A stretch of 64,000 nucleotides of DNA from Paramacrobiotus metropolitanus (GCF_019649055.1 NW_026570357.1:248001-312000); one strand, 5' to 3'. Shown: positions 1 through 11,032, numbered from the stretch's first letter. The notes: generated by a model from the sequence alone, not told the origin. Numbers and translations are program-made.

Positions 1-7
1 CAGTCAG

Positions 8-939
8 TTGAGCTTGTGTGGATTTGCGTTGGACACTGACCTTGACAAAGACTCGTTATACATGAATGAGATAAATGGGGCAACAACATTTCATAGTAAG
101 GGTGCCGAAACGCGAAGAACATGGTTGCAGACTTTCCGTCCGTTGCAGTTGTCTGGTAAACTACACTGCGATTTGTTCCAGCAAGACCGTCCACTAATTC
201 CTGGTGTAGAGTTGAGCATTAAACTAATACGAAACAGGGCTAATCTTTGTTTTCTTACTGATAATGATCTAGCGGCTCCGAAGGCTTTTGCTATTCGAAA
301 CCCCAAGCTGAAAGTTCGAAAGTATGAACCTTCTCCAGACTTTTTAGCAGCCATGACAAAGCAACTAGTCACAACTAATGCAAAATATCACATCGAACGG
401 GTTGCTTTAAGACAAACCACAATGCAATCAGGCCAGCAGCAACTATCCTGGGCGAATATTGTTATTGGACAGTTACCCAAGGTAATGTTCTTTGCAATGT
501 CACCCAATCGCTCATTCGTTGGCGATTTTAAGTCAACTCCGTTCAATTTTCATCATTTCAACGTATCTAACTTAAGTGCTGAAATTGATGGACAGCTTTT
601 TCCTACACGGGGTACAACTTAGATTTCCAGGACGGTGCGTCAATTGAGGGTTATGAAGGGTTGTTAGATACTCTAGAGCGGCTGCATGAAGGTCATGGTG
701 AACTACCGTTTGACAGGTCCGTATTTAACAAGGGTGGTTTCAATATTTTTGGGTTTGACTTCACTCGCGGCCACACGGGCAGAGGAGCCTTGTCACTGAT
801 AAGGCAAGGTAATTTAAACATCAATGTTAAATTTGCAAAACCGCTACCTGAAGGTATAGTTTGCATAGCTATGATGGTCTTCGATAACATTATCGAAATT
901 AACAACAATCGCCAAGTACTTTTCGACTTTGCGCCATGA
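8..939 (+). pseudogene. Polinton/adintovirus-type capsid protein fragment (F54H12.2-like), frameshifted
   Basis: Two consecutive open stretches (8-622 and about 610-939, different frames) read as one protein family broken by a frameshift near 600-620. The first contains the PNRSFVGDF and PFNFHHFNV stretch, and the second ends with SLIRQGNLNINVKFAKPL followed by FDNIIEINNNRQVLFDF. These are hallmarks, from memory, of animal proteins labelled F54H12.2-like that are linked to Maverick/Polinton and adintovirus virions; an exact virion role (hexon, penton or minor capsid) is not assigned. The 5' end may run off the window. It converges on the polymerase pseudogene and the two overlap slightly at about 899-939. 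The shared decay and order suggest both came from one integrated element. Alternative: an unrelated domesticated capsid relic. Confidence 0.55.
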
Positions 940-3911
940 ACAGCCTACAAATAGATTCAGCGCTGAAACAAGATCCTAACGTTCGCGACATTTTTGTCGG
1001 AGTATTTGCCAGTGATACGATTACTTCAGGATGGCCAACCGGGTATGCCTTGGTCTTGTTTACGAATGGGTACAAGCTAACAACGTCATAGTGCCTAATT
1101 TCTTCGTCATCTTTCACTTGGTAATACAAACGACTGGCATTCGTTCTGCCTCCTTTGAAGGCGTCACGAGGATTCATTGGCTCACGAATGTTCATATTTA
1201 GCAGAAATGCGGCAATATCCGGATCTTGTCGTTCTTTAAGCCACTCACAGCTCCATTTCACCTCCACAGTGTATCCCTGACTTTCAAGGAAGCGTTCGCG
1301 TTCCTGGAACTCTTCGTAAACTTCGCGCATTTTCTTCTTGGAGTATGGTACAACATCGTTTTCTTCAGTACAGAAAGGATGTCCATGGAAGACGCAGCCG
1401 TTATACTCGTAAACGGTTTGTGTCTCCTTGTCAAAACCGTCTACAAAGTATCGCCCAATTTTAACTTCTTTACCGTTCCGACCATGGCGTATACGGCCGT
1501 TTGCGCTCATGTTCTCCCATTCCAGCCATTGCGTGGCTTGAATACTAGTCCGTCGGTTTCGGTGCGGTCCGTGACTGGATAACGCGGCAACTTTGTTCTC
1601 GGGAAGGTGAAACATTCTCCAGTACCGGTAGCAGGCCGAAGGCATGGTCATACTTTCCGTTGGATTCAGCGACGTCAGAGCTTGGTAATCGCTGATAAAC
1701 TTTAACGCACACACACGCAAAACCGTAACATCGTTCGAGCAATATGTCATCATCTGCTCGCGAAAATTGAACACCCCATTGGCGGCCGCTTTAGCTTCAG
1801 CGTGCCACTTAAGAAATTCTTCTTTTTGCTTTCTTCGCATTCCATCAATCATATACTGTTCCGGCTCGGGCCAGGGCAAATCAGTTTTATCCCAGTTTTC
1901 AGGCTTATTAAATCGATGTGGGAAGTCGCCTTTCTGCACTTCGATTTCCAGATAACCGCTTTTGGTAACTGACTCAACTTCAAAGCCAGAAAGTTGAGGG
2001 TATCACGTGACCGGATCCCCAGTTAGCGGTACCGCAATTCCAACAACTGCGTCCCACGCTTGATGACCTCCACTCCTTTCAAACCATTGTCCAACATGTA
2101 CTTCAGAACAAAATGTCCATCATAGCCTCGAAAATTGTGTGCTATGATAGTGAATCCCCGATGCTTTTCTTGAAACAGCCAGCGCCCAAATGCCTCATGA
2201 ACTTCCGCATTCATCGGCTGACCATCTTCCGGAAAACGTACTTCCGAACCATCAGCATATTGCGCAACGATGCATGTGGGCACGTGACCATTCACTGGAT
2301 CGTTGTAGGTTTCGTAATCGAAGAAAATGTATTTCATTTCTTCCTTCTGCCATGGTGGCGGTGCCTTGAGCGGCTTTATGTAGCACAAATGCGTAGCTTG
2401 GAGAAAAAAACCATTGCACGTGTTGCAATAAATTTCCCCGCACTGGTGTGTTACGTTTTTGCCACGACTGGATAGGTTCACAAAAACACCGCATGTCTGG
2501 CAGATGAACATTTGCTCGCAATAATTCTTTCCATTTTTTCTTTTCTTCTTATGGATATCGTAACACTGTTGGTTGTGGAACCGACGGCTGCATTCAGTGC
2601 AGGAGATTGGATTGTCCACGAGACAGTCGCTCTTGTTGCGGTAGCACGACCTACATTTCCCCTCGCAACGATGACGTTCTTTATGATGATACGGTCGATC
2701 GCAATCATTGCAGAAGTAGGGTGAGCAGTAAAAGCCTGTCGCGGTTGTGACCAGGTCAAAATGCTCATTGTCCAGCAACAAAAAATCTCCTGCATATCAT
2801 GGGTTTTACGTTCGGGTACCCGTGCAATAATCATGTCGCCTTGATTGGCCGATATAACTTTAATTTGAAACTCGGGAAATTCATTTTCCTGTAGCACATC
2901 TAGGGCATCAAGGTCGCAGTAATGGCCAGGTTGCAGATCGCAGTTATTCATTATCTTGATGGCCTCCGCTTCCAAGCTGCGAGTGCGGTTAGCGCGAATA
3001 TAATTGTTCCATTTATTCTTATGCTGCGGAACTTCAAGGTCATGCGTCAGGCGAAATTTCCCCAGGAACAACGCGGCAGGCAAGCACAGGTTATTTTCTA
3101 CACGGACGCTTACAATGGATTTCTTGAAACGATTTCTGTCCTGCTTAACATGCTGATGCCTGAGGAACCAGGATCCACCAGCCGGCATGATAGAACGCCA
3201 GATCCGTATGGTGAAAGAATCGTCAATCACCAGCTTCTGGCCGGAGTTCAGAAGCTCAATACGATGCATAAAAGCGGGTATGCTAAAGTCAGAGAGCTTT
3301 CGCATGGTTAAATAGAACGTTCTTTCAAGCCCATCCGATTTGAGAGCCACAACAACACGGTCCGTCGGGGCAAATTCTTTAAAGCACAAATCCATTATGA
3401 CGCGCAGGATTTCCGGCATGATGAGCATGGTTTCTTCTTTTGCAAAAATTCGCGGTAGCGAGGCTATCTGGACACGGTATTTCTGTTCAGTGCTGTTGAA
3501 GGTTTTGAAAACGCGTTCCGACTATTTGACCAATTGAAATAGACCTGAGAAATCGGGCAGCGATTCATCTCGGACCACATTTCCACCAGCTTGCGGCACT
3601 GGAGGATCTTCATACTGCCAGTCGTCCAGTTGCGCAAGAGCAAGAGCGGCAGCTAAAGATCCGGGGCTCAACTGATCAACCTGATCCAGGTGCAGCAAAG
3701 CCGTTGCTAGAGTTTGTTCATCGTGTTCATTGAACTCATTGGGATTAGCAAGCATGTGATCAAAGGCTGCTTGATCTTCAACGGTTAACTGGTACGCATC
3801 ATTAACTTGCTGCTGCTGCTGCTGCTGCTGCTCATCATCGACACCCATCCACGGCTCACTGAGAATGGCCGCAATAGCCGCATGATCAGAAGCAGTCAAC
3901 TGATAAGTCAT
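899..3911 (-). pseudogene. Protein-primed family B DNA polymerase (Polinton/virus type), broken and C-terminally truncated
   Basis: Reading from 3911 downwards, the protein has an N-terminal extension with an eight-glutamine run, a central region, a cysteine-rich zinc-binding stretch (about 2700-2400), an exonuclease domain with Exo I FFDYET and Exo II HNFRGYDGHF, and polymerase motif A DVVSLYPFVNKTKAYP at about 1065. Breaks: an in-frame TAG at 3522-3524, frameshifts near 2785, near 1975-2025 and near 1005. The downstream catalytic motifs (KxxxNSxYG and DTDS) are absent because the sequence runs into the capsid fragment. The architecture matches polymerases of Polintons, adintoviruses and bidnaviruses. 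It cannot now encode an active enzyme. The start is placed at 3911 because a TATA box lies just upstream. Confidence 0.8.
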
Positions 3912-3962
3912 TTTTGCCAGACGGGAAAGATTAAAATGAAGAAAAGTCTCGTGCCGCGCGGC

Positions 3963-3970
3963 TTTTATAC
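3963..3970 (-). promoter_or_regulatory. TATA box of the polymerase gene
   Basis: GTATAAAA on the minus strand lies about 52 bases before the polymerase ATG at 3911. Its spacing leaves room for a short 5' leader. It survives although the gene body is broken. Confidence 0.5.
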
Positions 3971-4085
3971 ACGAGCTGAATTACTGTAGCGTGTGCTTAT
4001 TGGTCTGATGTTTTCTGTAATACGATGTAATTGGTTAACACTGTTTAAGCCACACCTTTGGGCGTTCCAGTGGGCGCGAGTGGAT

Positions 4086-4114
4086 ACTTACCGGCGCTAG
4101 CAGCGCCGGTAAGT
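4086..4114. repeat. Perfect hairpin, 13-bp arms, 3-nt loop
   Basis: ACTTACCGGCGCT, loop AGC, then the exact reverse complement. It lies between the 5' end of the polymerase pseudogene and the 3' end of the spliced acidic gene, in otherwise AT-rich non-coding sequence. A terminator, replication or packaging signal is possible; none is shown. Confidence 0.6.
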
Positions 4115-4371
4115 AACCGCTCGGCCTTTCTTTCGACATGTTTTAACGTGAAAAACTAACGAAAAAGAACCACGTTGTATTATTTCCACAACAACAACAA
4201 CAATCTCCATCAAAAACAGTCTACACCACAACATTGTAATTCCACTATTACTGTAACCATTATCCCACGGTATGCGGTATCAAATAAGAGGTATGAAAAC
4301 TGTACTGCCATTATCCCATGGTATGTATTGTATGTAAAGACAAAGCCATAAAAGAAAAACACTACGACATT

Positions 4372-5676
4372 TTAGTTTTGCGTGTTCACCTCAGTCTCTT
4401 GCTTCTTGGCAGGCGGTTCCTCGGTGTCGTTGTCGTCGTCGTCGTCCGAATGCTTCCGTTTGTTGCCGCCTTCGACAGTGTCCACAGGCTCAGTGCCGTT
4501 CAGGTACTCGTTTAAGTCAATGTCTCCTACCAGGAGAGTGTCGTCCAATTCCTCTTCGGCTTCGGTCTCCGGAATCGCGTCGATTTCTCCTTCTTCAGCT
4601 TCAGTCGCCGGCTCACTCTCCAACGTGTCGTCTGCGAGAACGTGTTCACCTTCTTCTTCGTTTTCGTCACCCACGTCGCTTTCAGCTTCATCCGACGGAT
4701 CGCCCTCAAAGAAACCCGAGTCAAGCGAGTTGTCCGGGGCGCCAGCAACGCGTTCGTAGTAAAAGTCGTGCAGTCGCTTCTACAAAAATCAAGTAATGAA
4801 TATAAATTGAATTATGCACAGAAAAATACATCAACGGCGAGGGTTCTTACCATAAAATCAGTTAGACGAAGAAACACGAGAAGGACGCCAGCATTGCGAG
4901 TGTAACGCTGAAGATCGAACCACATATTCTTCGCCTGCGAGTAGTACGTGTAGTAGGTGTGGATCTGGTCAAACTCAGTGCGTGAAGCCCAGTCCGAGAT
5001 CAAATTGTTGGCTCGCTCTAAAATGTTAAGCATTTTGTAAGTGTTGGAACAGACAAACACAAAAATCTTAAAAAAAATTGGAAAATTCAGTGTCTCACCA
5101 ATGTACTGTGCAAATAGTGGAAATTCGTCAGGCAAATCCGGAGTGGGAACAATGAGCCGATAGTAGAAATCGTGAAGTTGCTTCTACATAGAAAATTTTG
5201 AAATTAGCAAAAAATCGTAAACCAAAATCAAAGTAGAATTAAGAAATGTAAATTCAGGTGAAGAATAAAATTTACAGTGGCTGCTTACCAGAAATTCAGC
5301 GACATGGAGAAACAAGACGAGAGCATCATAATGGCGGATGTAGTAAGCAAGGTCAATCCACAAAGCATAGGCTAAGTTGTAGTAGCCGGAATAACGCCGG
5401 ATTCTGCGGCAGTGATTGAGAGCCAACCAATCCGAAAACAATTCATTTGCGATCTCTAGAAGAAGCCGAGGTTTTCTTTAGGCAATAGAGTAATAACCGT
5501 GTTATAAAAAGCCTCAATCCAAATTATGAAAGGTCACCCTTACTAATGTCAGAATATTAAATTTGAAAGTTATTAGTTACAAGTTATTAGTAATAAGTTA
5601 TTAGTAGGTACTGTTTGAACTTACCAGTGTACTCTTCAAGCAGGGGAAACTCGTCAGGAAAATCAGGAATAGCCAT
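4372..5676 (-). CDS. Spliced acidic-tail protein with a duplicated helical module (gene B), 292 aa
   Basis: Five exons join cleanly with GT-AG introns: 5676-5625, 5455-5289, 5183-5099, 5017-4851 and 4779-4372 (879 nt). Exons 2 and 4 are both exactly 167 nt and encode related segments (EIANELFSDW and ERANNLISDW). Exons 1 and 3 both end in a PDEFPL motif, and exons 3 and 5 both begin KQLHDFYY or KRLHDFYY, so the protein holds two tandem copies of an about 85-residue, mostly helical, aromatic-rich module. Intron phases alternate 1,0,1,0. The last exon is a long Glu/Asp tail with basic patches (NKRKHS, PPAKKQE) that could be nuclear localisation signals. I do not recognise the family. The layout, with a helical module plus acidic tail, would suit a transcriptional regulator; this is inference. 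It shares intron phases with the genes at 6741 and 9654. Confidence 0.75.
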
Positions 5677-5756
5677 GGGGGATGCTGAAGATCCAGTTGC
5701 AGTGGTGCGTAAAAGAAAACTGTCCGAATGATTTGATTTTGTGTTAGAGAAATCGA

Positions 5757-5764
5757 CTTATATC
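5757..5764 (-). promoter_or_regulatory. TATA box of gene B
   Basis: GATATAAG on the minus strand, about 80 bases before the ATG at 5676. It is flanked by a G/C-poor leader. The same GATATAA form is found before the divergent gene at 6741. Confidence 0.4.
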
Positions 5765-6594
5765 CTCTGAGTTGGAACTCGACATTTTTTCTGGTGCGCA
5801 GCCATTGGCTGCAGGTGATTTGTAAACTCCCACTACCCTTGACCAGACTGATGTGGTCCGAAGCAGAGAGTTTTTGGTCTGGTGGACACTGGTTCTCTAA
5901 CGATGTGGGTTGGGCTGTATGATACGTGGAGCTACCAAGGAAAATTCCTTTTGACCCATTCGGTAAGAAGGGACGAGGGAGAACCATTGTAAGACTCCGG
6001 AAAAACCGTTTCTTAAACAATGGAAGTCGCGACGGAATCCGGGTCGCAGATATCAAGGTACCAGACCAAATCAAAAGAGCGTGTAACCCAGATAAATAGG
6101 ATTATGTCGGTACTAAAACAATGCAATCCTTGTCAGTGTCGCGACGAATCCGGAATATTAGCTAGGCAACAGGGCAAATGAACAGGAGAACGACAGCCAT
6201 TATACCAAAATTCTCAAACAATAGAAACCAGGTCGCTGACGCGACTTATTCAGGATCTGTGATACGGATGCAGGGAAAATCAAATTGTCGCTTGACCTAG
6301 AAAAACAAGAACAAAATGGCTCTTATCCGGGTCGCGAGACGGATTACTGTTTATTACTTGTCATCCAACCTCTTGTCATAGGTCTCCTCTCAACTTTCCT
6401 TTACTTCAACACATACCGAAAATTCCACAGAAACTTGTCTTTTCTCTTAACATTCGTACTAAAACTTTTTCCTTACACGTATGTACGGGAAAAGTTAGGT
6501 TTAGTCTTACGAAGGAGAAAGAGCCTTAACCAGACCGACTGTAAGGAAACAAAAGGACATGTACAGTGAAAAATCTGCAAACGAAATTTTCGCT
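5765..6594. other. Intergenic region between divergent genes B and A
   Basis: This is about 830 bases without a convincing gene. The open frames here (such as 6285-6569) show no family motif. It probably holds the two divergent promoters. Confidence 0.4.
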
Positions 6595-6595
6595 G

Positions 6596-6602
6596 ATATA
6601 AA
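6596..6602 (+). promoter_or_regulatory. TATA box of gene A
   Basis: TGATATAAAC lies about 140 bases upstream of the ATG at 6741. ACAGTT-like and TCAGTT initiator-like motifs follow about 20-35 bases downstream. Confidence 0.4.
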
Positions 6603-6740
6603 CCAACTGCAGCCACAGTTAATCCATCAGTTGCTTGAGCAGCAGTTTTTGGACGCTTCTTGGATCTTTTGGTATTACCTTATAACAGCGCTGTAGACTG
6701 TTCTGTTAGTAAGCTTAAGTTAACGAGTGACCTTTGCATA

Positions 6741-8195
6741 ATGTCTTCCCGAGCAGATTCAGTAGCATCTACCGGATCTTCTTCATCCTCATTGTCCTAC
6801 GCATCATCCACTTCCTCCGATGGCGTGTATCGACCATACAACTTGGTTGATCCTCGTTGTCCGTTTGCTAACGCTTGTCTGGAGATCGATCAGTTTTTTC
6901 ATGTGTTCACTCATACGCCAACGACTGCAGAGCTGGCTGCCATTTCCAATAGAGCATTCGGTAAGACAATTTTCAAATTATTTTTTTTGTCTATTATTAC
7001 AACAAAATTAAATTAAACAGAAATTGCTAACCGTATACGCCGTGATATGCTGGCCCGACGTCCAAACATAAGCGCCATGGATAATCTTCCTGATGCCTGG
7101 GTGCATGCTATCCATCTGGCTAATATGATTTTGGTAAGTTCCACGATAGATTTGGTTTAGTTTTTTGCCCCGCCTTCAAAGGAGTGATATATTTTGTTAG
7201 CAAAAATATATTGGCCGGATTCTTTATATAGTATAGTTTTATACCATTTACAGGGAGACATTCAGTTTTTCCATGACGCCCGTCTTATTTCTTTGGTTGG
7301 TCCGTATGGTCCTTGCGCCGCCTACAATTCAGTCTACCAGTTTGGCGTGACCGGCACCGTACCGTTCATTGGTGAGAACCCCTTAACCGCCTCGCAGCCT
7401 CCCGCACCGCCAAGTCCACCACCACCTACTGGCTTCTACACTCCAGCCAACGACTATTCTGCAGACAACACCCACCACATCCACACTCCAATCAACGACG
7501 GCGGCGTCTATACTGCCGCTTACGGCAGCGTCTACTCTCCGTTGCCTGACGACCATGAGCAAGAGCTAGCATTTTCCCTGCCACAACGTTCTCGCACTCC
7601 GGAACCGACCCAGATGGTGGAGTACAGTCCTGCTTCTCCTGACATGTCAACTTTGAGCCATTACCTTACGCAGCCAGCACATACCTCTCGTTGGAATGTT
7701 GCCCGCGTTGCCCGGGATCGAATGCCTTCACCGATTCGCACACAGCCCTTCAATTTGATTCGCTTGACGTCACCATCTTCTCCCAGTAGTCCATACCGCT
7801 CACGTCTGTTGGATGCGCCACGAGGTGGACGCCGCCGCTCTTCAACTCCACCGTCACCCACAGTGCCTTCCACGTCTGATGCTTTTACTACACCGACTCG
7901 CAATCCATGCCGATCACGCTTTGTAAATGCACCGCAACGCCGCCGCCGCCCGCCAACACCGTTCCATTCAACGACTCCGCGCGCATCAACGCCAGTACAA
8001 GACTATTCACCAGAGGACCAGACCGCCGTTGAAAGAATCAATAGCCTTCTTTCCCAACCTTTTATCCTTGACCAAATTAACCGCATCGCTATCACCCAGG
8101 GACCATTATCCGGAGGAAATTTACAGCCAGCCGACTACGCGAAAGCGCTCCACCAATTCGCCGAACGAATCAGACCCCCGCCGTCGCCACTATAA
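6741..8195 (+). CDS. Spliced Ser/Pro/Arg-rich protein with the shared helical module (gene A), 424 aa
   Basis: Three exons, 6741-6960, 7021-7133 and 7254-8195, join in frame. The introns are short and GT-AG, in phase 1 then phase 0. The N-terminus is serine-rich; residues about 40-130 contain a helical region with EIANRIRRDM at the start of exon 2 and GDIQFFHDARLI at the start of exon 3. These align in position and intron phase with EIANELFSDW and KQLHDFYYRLI of the gene at 4372-5676. Residues about 145-424 are low complexity, rich in Pro, Ser, Thr and Arg, with basic clusters near residues 300 and 340. Family unknown. It is transcribed divergently from gene B and ends about 80 bases before the left arm of the large inverted repeat. 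A regulatory or nucleic-acid-binding role is a guess. Confidence 0.75.
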
Positions 8196-8275
8196 TTAAC
8201 TCGCAATTTGCCTAATTTCTAATATTTCTTGTTTTTAAAAATTGTTTTGTTTGTTAGGAATCTCGGACTTGAACC

Positions 8276-9043
8276 ATTGGTCACTGTCTTGTGTCTTTGT
8301 GGTAGAGGTTTAGCCTGGAACTAATGTTGTGGTATGTTGTACTACTGTTGTACTAATGTTGTACTAGCCAACTGTGTTATGTTGTAGTGGGTGGCGATTT
8401 GTATTAAACTACGTTAAACACAGTGTGTGGTGCCATGTATTAAACTATGCTGTCTAGCTTGTTTATAAGCACGAAGAAGCTCTGTCTAGCTTAATCATTA
8501 AATCAAGTTTTTAGTCTATCTGCACTGGTATAATTGTAACAAGGACAGGTCCGGCTGTATAGGTTAAGATACTATTACATTTTGTGCCCATTCATTAAGT
8601 AAAAGAATGTCACGATTAGCTCCGGTTAGCTTCCATGAATACGGAACTACCGTATTGTTTTATGAGATGAGTGGCATCGTTCTTTGAATATTAAATGCTT
8701 TTAATCCGGGTTCAACGTGTTTGTAGTCGGGAGTTTATTGTATATCAAATTATACACTAGCGGTCTATGGGTCAATAAAACAAAACCCTTTTATCAACAG
8801 AGGTTTCATTAGTATCCGGGTTAATAAGACAGCTAGTGACGTAACACAGTGGTCCGAGCGAAGCGAGGACCACGCGCGCCCTCTCGGTGTGTGCGCGTGA
8901 AGCCGAAGCCCAATTTCAAGTCTGTGTAATAGATGGCTGTTGTATCAGTACGCTCGTATTAGTTTAAGCCCGCCCACATGGGTTCTCTCTGATATTAGCG
9001 CGTTTCAGTCACTTTCGGTAATACAAGTAACGTTGGTATTGTT
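8276..9043 (+). repeat. Left arm of a 768-bp inverted repeat
   Basis: This arm is the reverse complement of 11033-11800 with only about one mismatch seen by eye. It contains the 25-base palindrome GTGGTCCGAGCGAAGCGAGGACCAC at 8849-8873 and a 76-base segment (8879-8954) that recurs once more in the spacer at 9212-9287. It contains no long ORF. Confidence 0.9.
8849..8873. repeat. GC-rich palindrome inside the inverted repeat
   Basis: Arms GTGGTCC/GGACCAC enclose an 11-base loop that itself contains GAGCGAAGCGA. It is mirrored in the right arm. Such terminal hairpins are known from linear DNA elements; a function here is inferred only. Confidence 0.6.
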
Positions 9044-9195
9044 CAGTGAAACGTTACGGTTGGTTACTAGTCTAAACGTCAATTTTTAGTCTGGTCAACG
9101 GAGTTCAGTTAACGGGTTGCGTAGTACAAGTAACTAAAACAATAGTTCATACGTTATGTTAACTTTTAAGAGTTGAAACCTACACTTTTTTTGAG

Positions 9196-9202
9196 TATAA
9201 AA
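9196..9202 (+). promoter_or_regulatory. TATA-like box in the inverted-repeat spacer
   Basis: TATAAAA sits just before the third copy of the 76-base repeat. That repeat contains an ATG (9266) opening a short frame starting MAVVSVR. No longer gene is evident downstream; it may drive a short transcript. Confidence 0.3.
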
Positions 9203-9211
9203 CCTCAGCGA

Positions 9212-9287
9212 CCCTCTCGGTGTGTGCGCGTGAAGCCGAAGCCCAATTTCAAGTCTGTGTAATAGATGGCTGTTGTATCAGTACGCT
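9212..9287 (+). repeat. 76-bp repeat unit, third copy
   Basis: Nearly identical to 8879-8954 in the left arm and to its mirror in the right arm. It is followed by a partial internal duplication (GGCTGTTGTATCAGTACGC repeated) and a CpG-rich stretch to about 9380. Confidence 0.8.
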
Positions 9288-9653
9288 GGCTGGCTGTTGT
9301 ATCAGTACGCAAAGCCTCAGCCTGGCCTCGCTGCGCTCGGCCGCGGCTTTGGCTTTGCGCGCGCGCGCCTCGAGGGCGCTTTATAATGGACCTATGGTAC
9401 ACATCTTTATAAAGTGTTTTTTTGTGTTTCTGCGACAAATCATTGAACCAGTATAACTATTTTTTTAAACACAGTTTAATAGACCGACAACAGATTTCAT
9501 TCAGAGTTCACATCAAGAAGTTATTGTTAGACATATTGTTATTGTTAACATTTTCTTAACAACATTGCACCCATCAACCGCAAGTTACATAAAAGCCATC
9601 ATTAGCAAAATGGTTTAGCTAAGGTAACAACATGAAGAAGAGAAAACAATTCA

Positions 9654-11008
9654 TCAGTCTAAGTAATAACCAAATGCGTTCAACCAGCCCTCCACTTCGG
9701 TCATACCAACTGTGTCCTCCATCGCACTGTTGTCCAATGAATACTGAGTAGACGCAAACGGCGGCTCGAATTCATCATCATCGATGTCTCCCAAGAATCC
9801 GTCGTCCATTTCATTACCGTCGTCTTCATCATTGTCCTCCATGTCGGTATCCTGGCCTCCGTCCAAAACGACCGCTTCACCCCCATTATCCGACTCAAAG
9901 CAAAGCGTTTTCATACCTTCATCCGAACTGTCAGAGTCATCCAAAGTAATGACGGGCGGCTCTTCTTTGTCTTCAATGATGATAGGATTTTCGGCACTGC
10001 CAAGTGGATCGTCTTTCACGGTAATCACGGTTTGAGTGTTCGGGAACGTAAACTTCTGCGGAACGAGGATGCACTTTTTCACTGGCAATGGCGCCTTGAA
10101 GTGTGGAGACGGTGGAGTAGGAATAGTCGAAGGGACAGGCAGGGTGTCTTCAATGGTCGTACCGTCAGCGAACGTTGCCTGGAATGTAATAGCACCCGAG
10201 GAAACAATGCGGTGCTGGCTAACGGGAAACTCCATATGCAGAGTAGTCGGCTGGTCAGCTGTGACAGATACTGGGAATGGTTGAGTAGGCTCAGTGATGA
10301 CAACCGCCGGCAATGGTGGAGTAGGTTGAGGTGGCTCAGTGATGACAGCCGCCGGCAATGGTGGAGTAGGTTGAGGTGGCTCAGAGAAGACAGGTGGTGA
10401 TGGTTGGGGGGTGGGCTCCCGCTGCCGGGTAAAATCGTAACCGCCAAAGTCCGGGGTTGGAGAACGGCTTGACGGTGGAGAGGGTGTTGGTGATTGGATT
10501 ACCCGCTTGGCTTGGTTTTGCTTCTTCTTCTTCGGCTTGGCTTTGGAAGTGGATGGCTTCACTGATGATGAAGACTTGGCCTTGAGCTTCTCCTTCTTCT
10601 TTCGGTCACGCTCCACACTGCCTGCCATTATGATGGGAACCGTATCCAGTTGTAAGTTGGTACGACGCGGATCGGGAACAATGTCACAACTCAAAAAGGC
10701 AACCGACCACTAAACATATTATACGGATGTAGCATTATTTTTGTGAAATAAAATAAAAAGTCAATATACCTCCAACCGGTTGACCGCATGTAGCAAACGG
10801 TCTACCTCCTTTCCCGGCTTACTCCATGTACAGCTTCCGACAAACTTCTTGACACTTGCACACAGATCTAATAAATTAAATTTTCATTGTTTAAGTTTAA
10901 CCCTTTTAACAAATATAAACGAAAACGTACCGATATTATACTGGGCACACTCCCGTTGCTCTTGCTCCGAAATATCGTCCCACTTGGTTTTCAACCCTTT
11001 GATTATAG
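9654..11008 (-). CDS. Spliced proline-rich protein with acidic tail (gene C), third paralogue; first exon not found
   Basis: Exons 11008-10931 (78 nt), 10867-10770 (98 nt) and 10709-9654 (1056 nt) join in frame with GT-AG introns in phase 1 then phase 0, the same phases as in the genes at 4372 and 6741. The first two exons encode a helical region (GLKTKWDDISEQEQ, then LCASVKKFV, then DRLLHAVNRLEWSVAFL). The large last exon has a Lys-rich stretch (KPKKKKQNQAKR), tandem SEPPQPTPPLPA-like repeats, a middle part, then a strongly acidic tail. An upstream exon must end in phase 1 and would lie in or next to the right inverted-repeat arm; I could not identify it. A nuclear transactivator-like protein is the natural guess; family unrecognised. 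Confidence 0.7.
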
Positions 11009-11032
11009 CTACAAATAGTTTTCTCTTAGAAA

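Noticed and set aside
9205-9456. Frames in the CpG-rich spacer on both strands
   Set aside because: Composition-driven; only the MAVVSVR start is noted as a curiosity.
10032-10447. Open frames on both strands through the Pro-rich repeat
   Set aside because: Shadows of the proline-rich coding exon at 9654-10709; their tandem repeats mirror the SEPPQPTPPLPA-type repeats.
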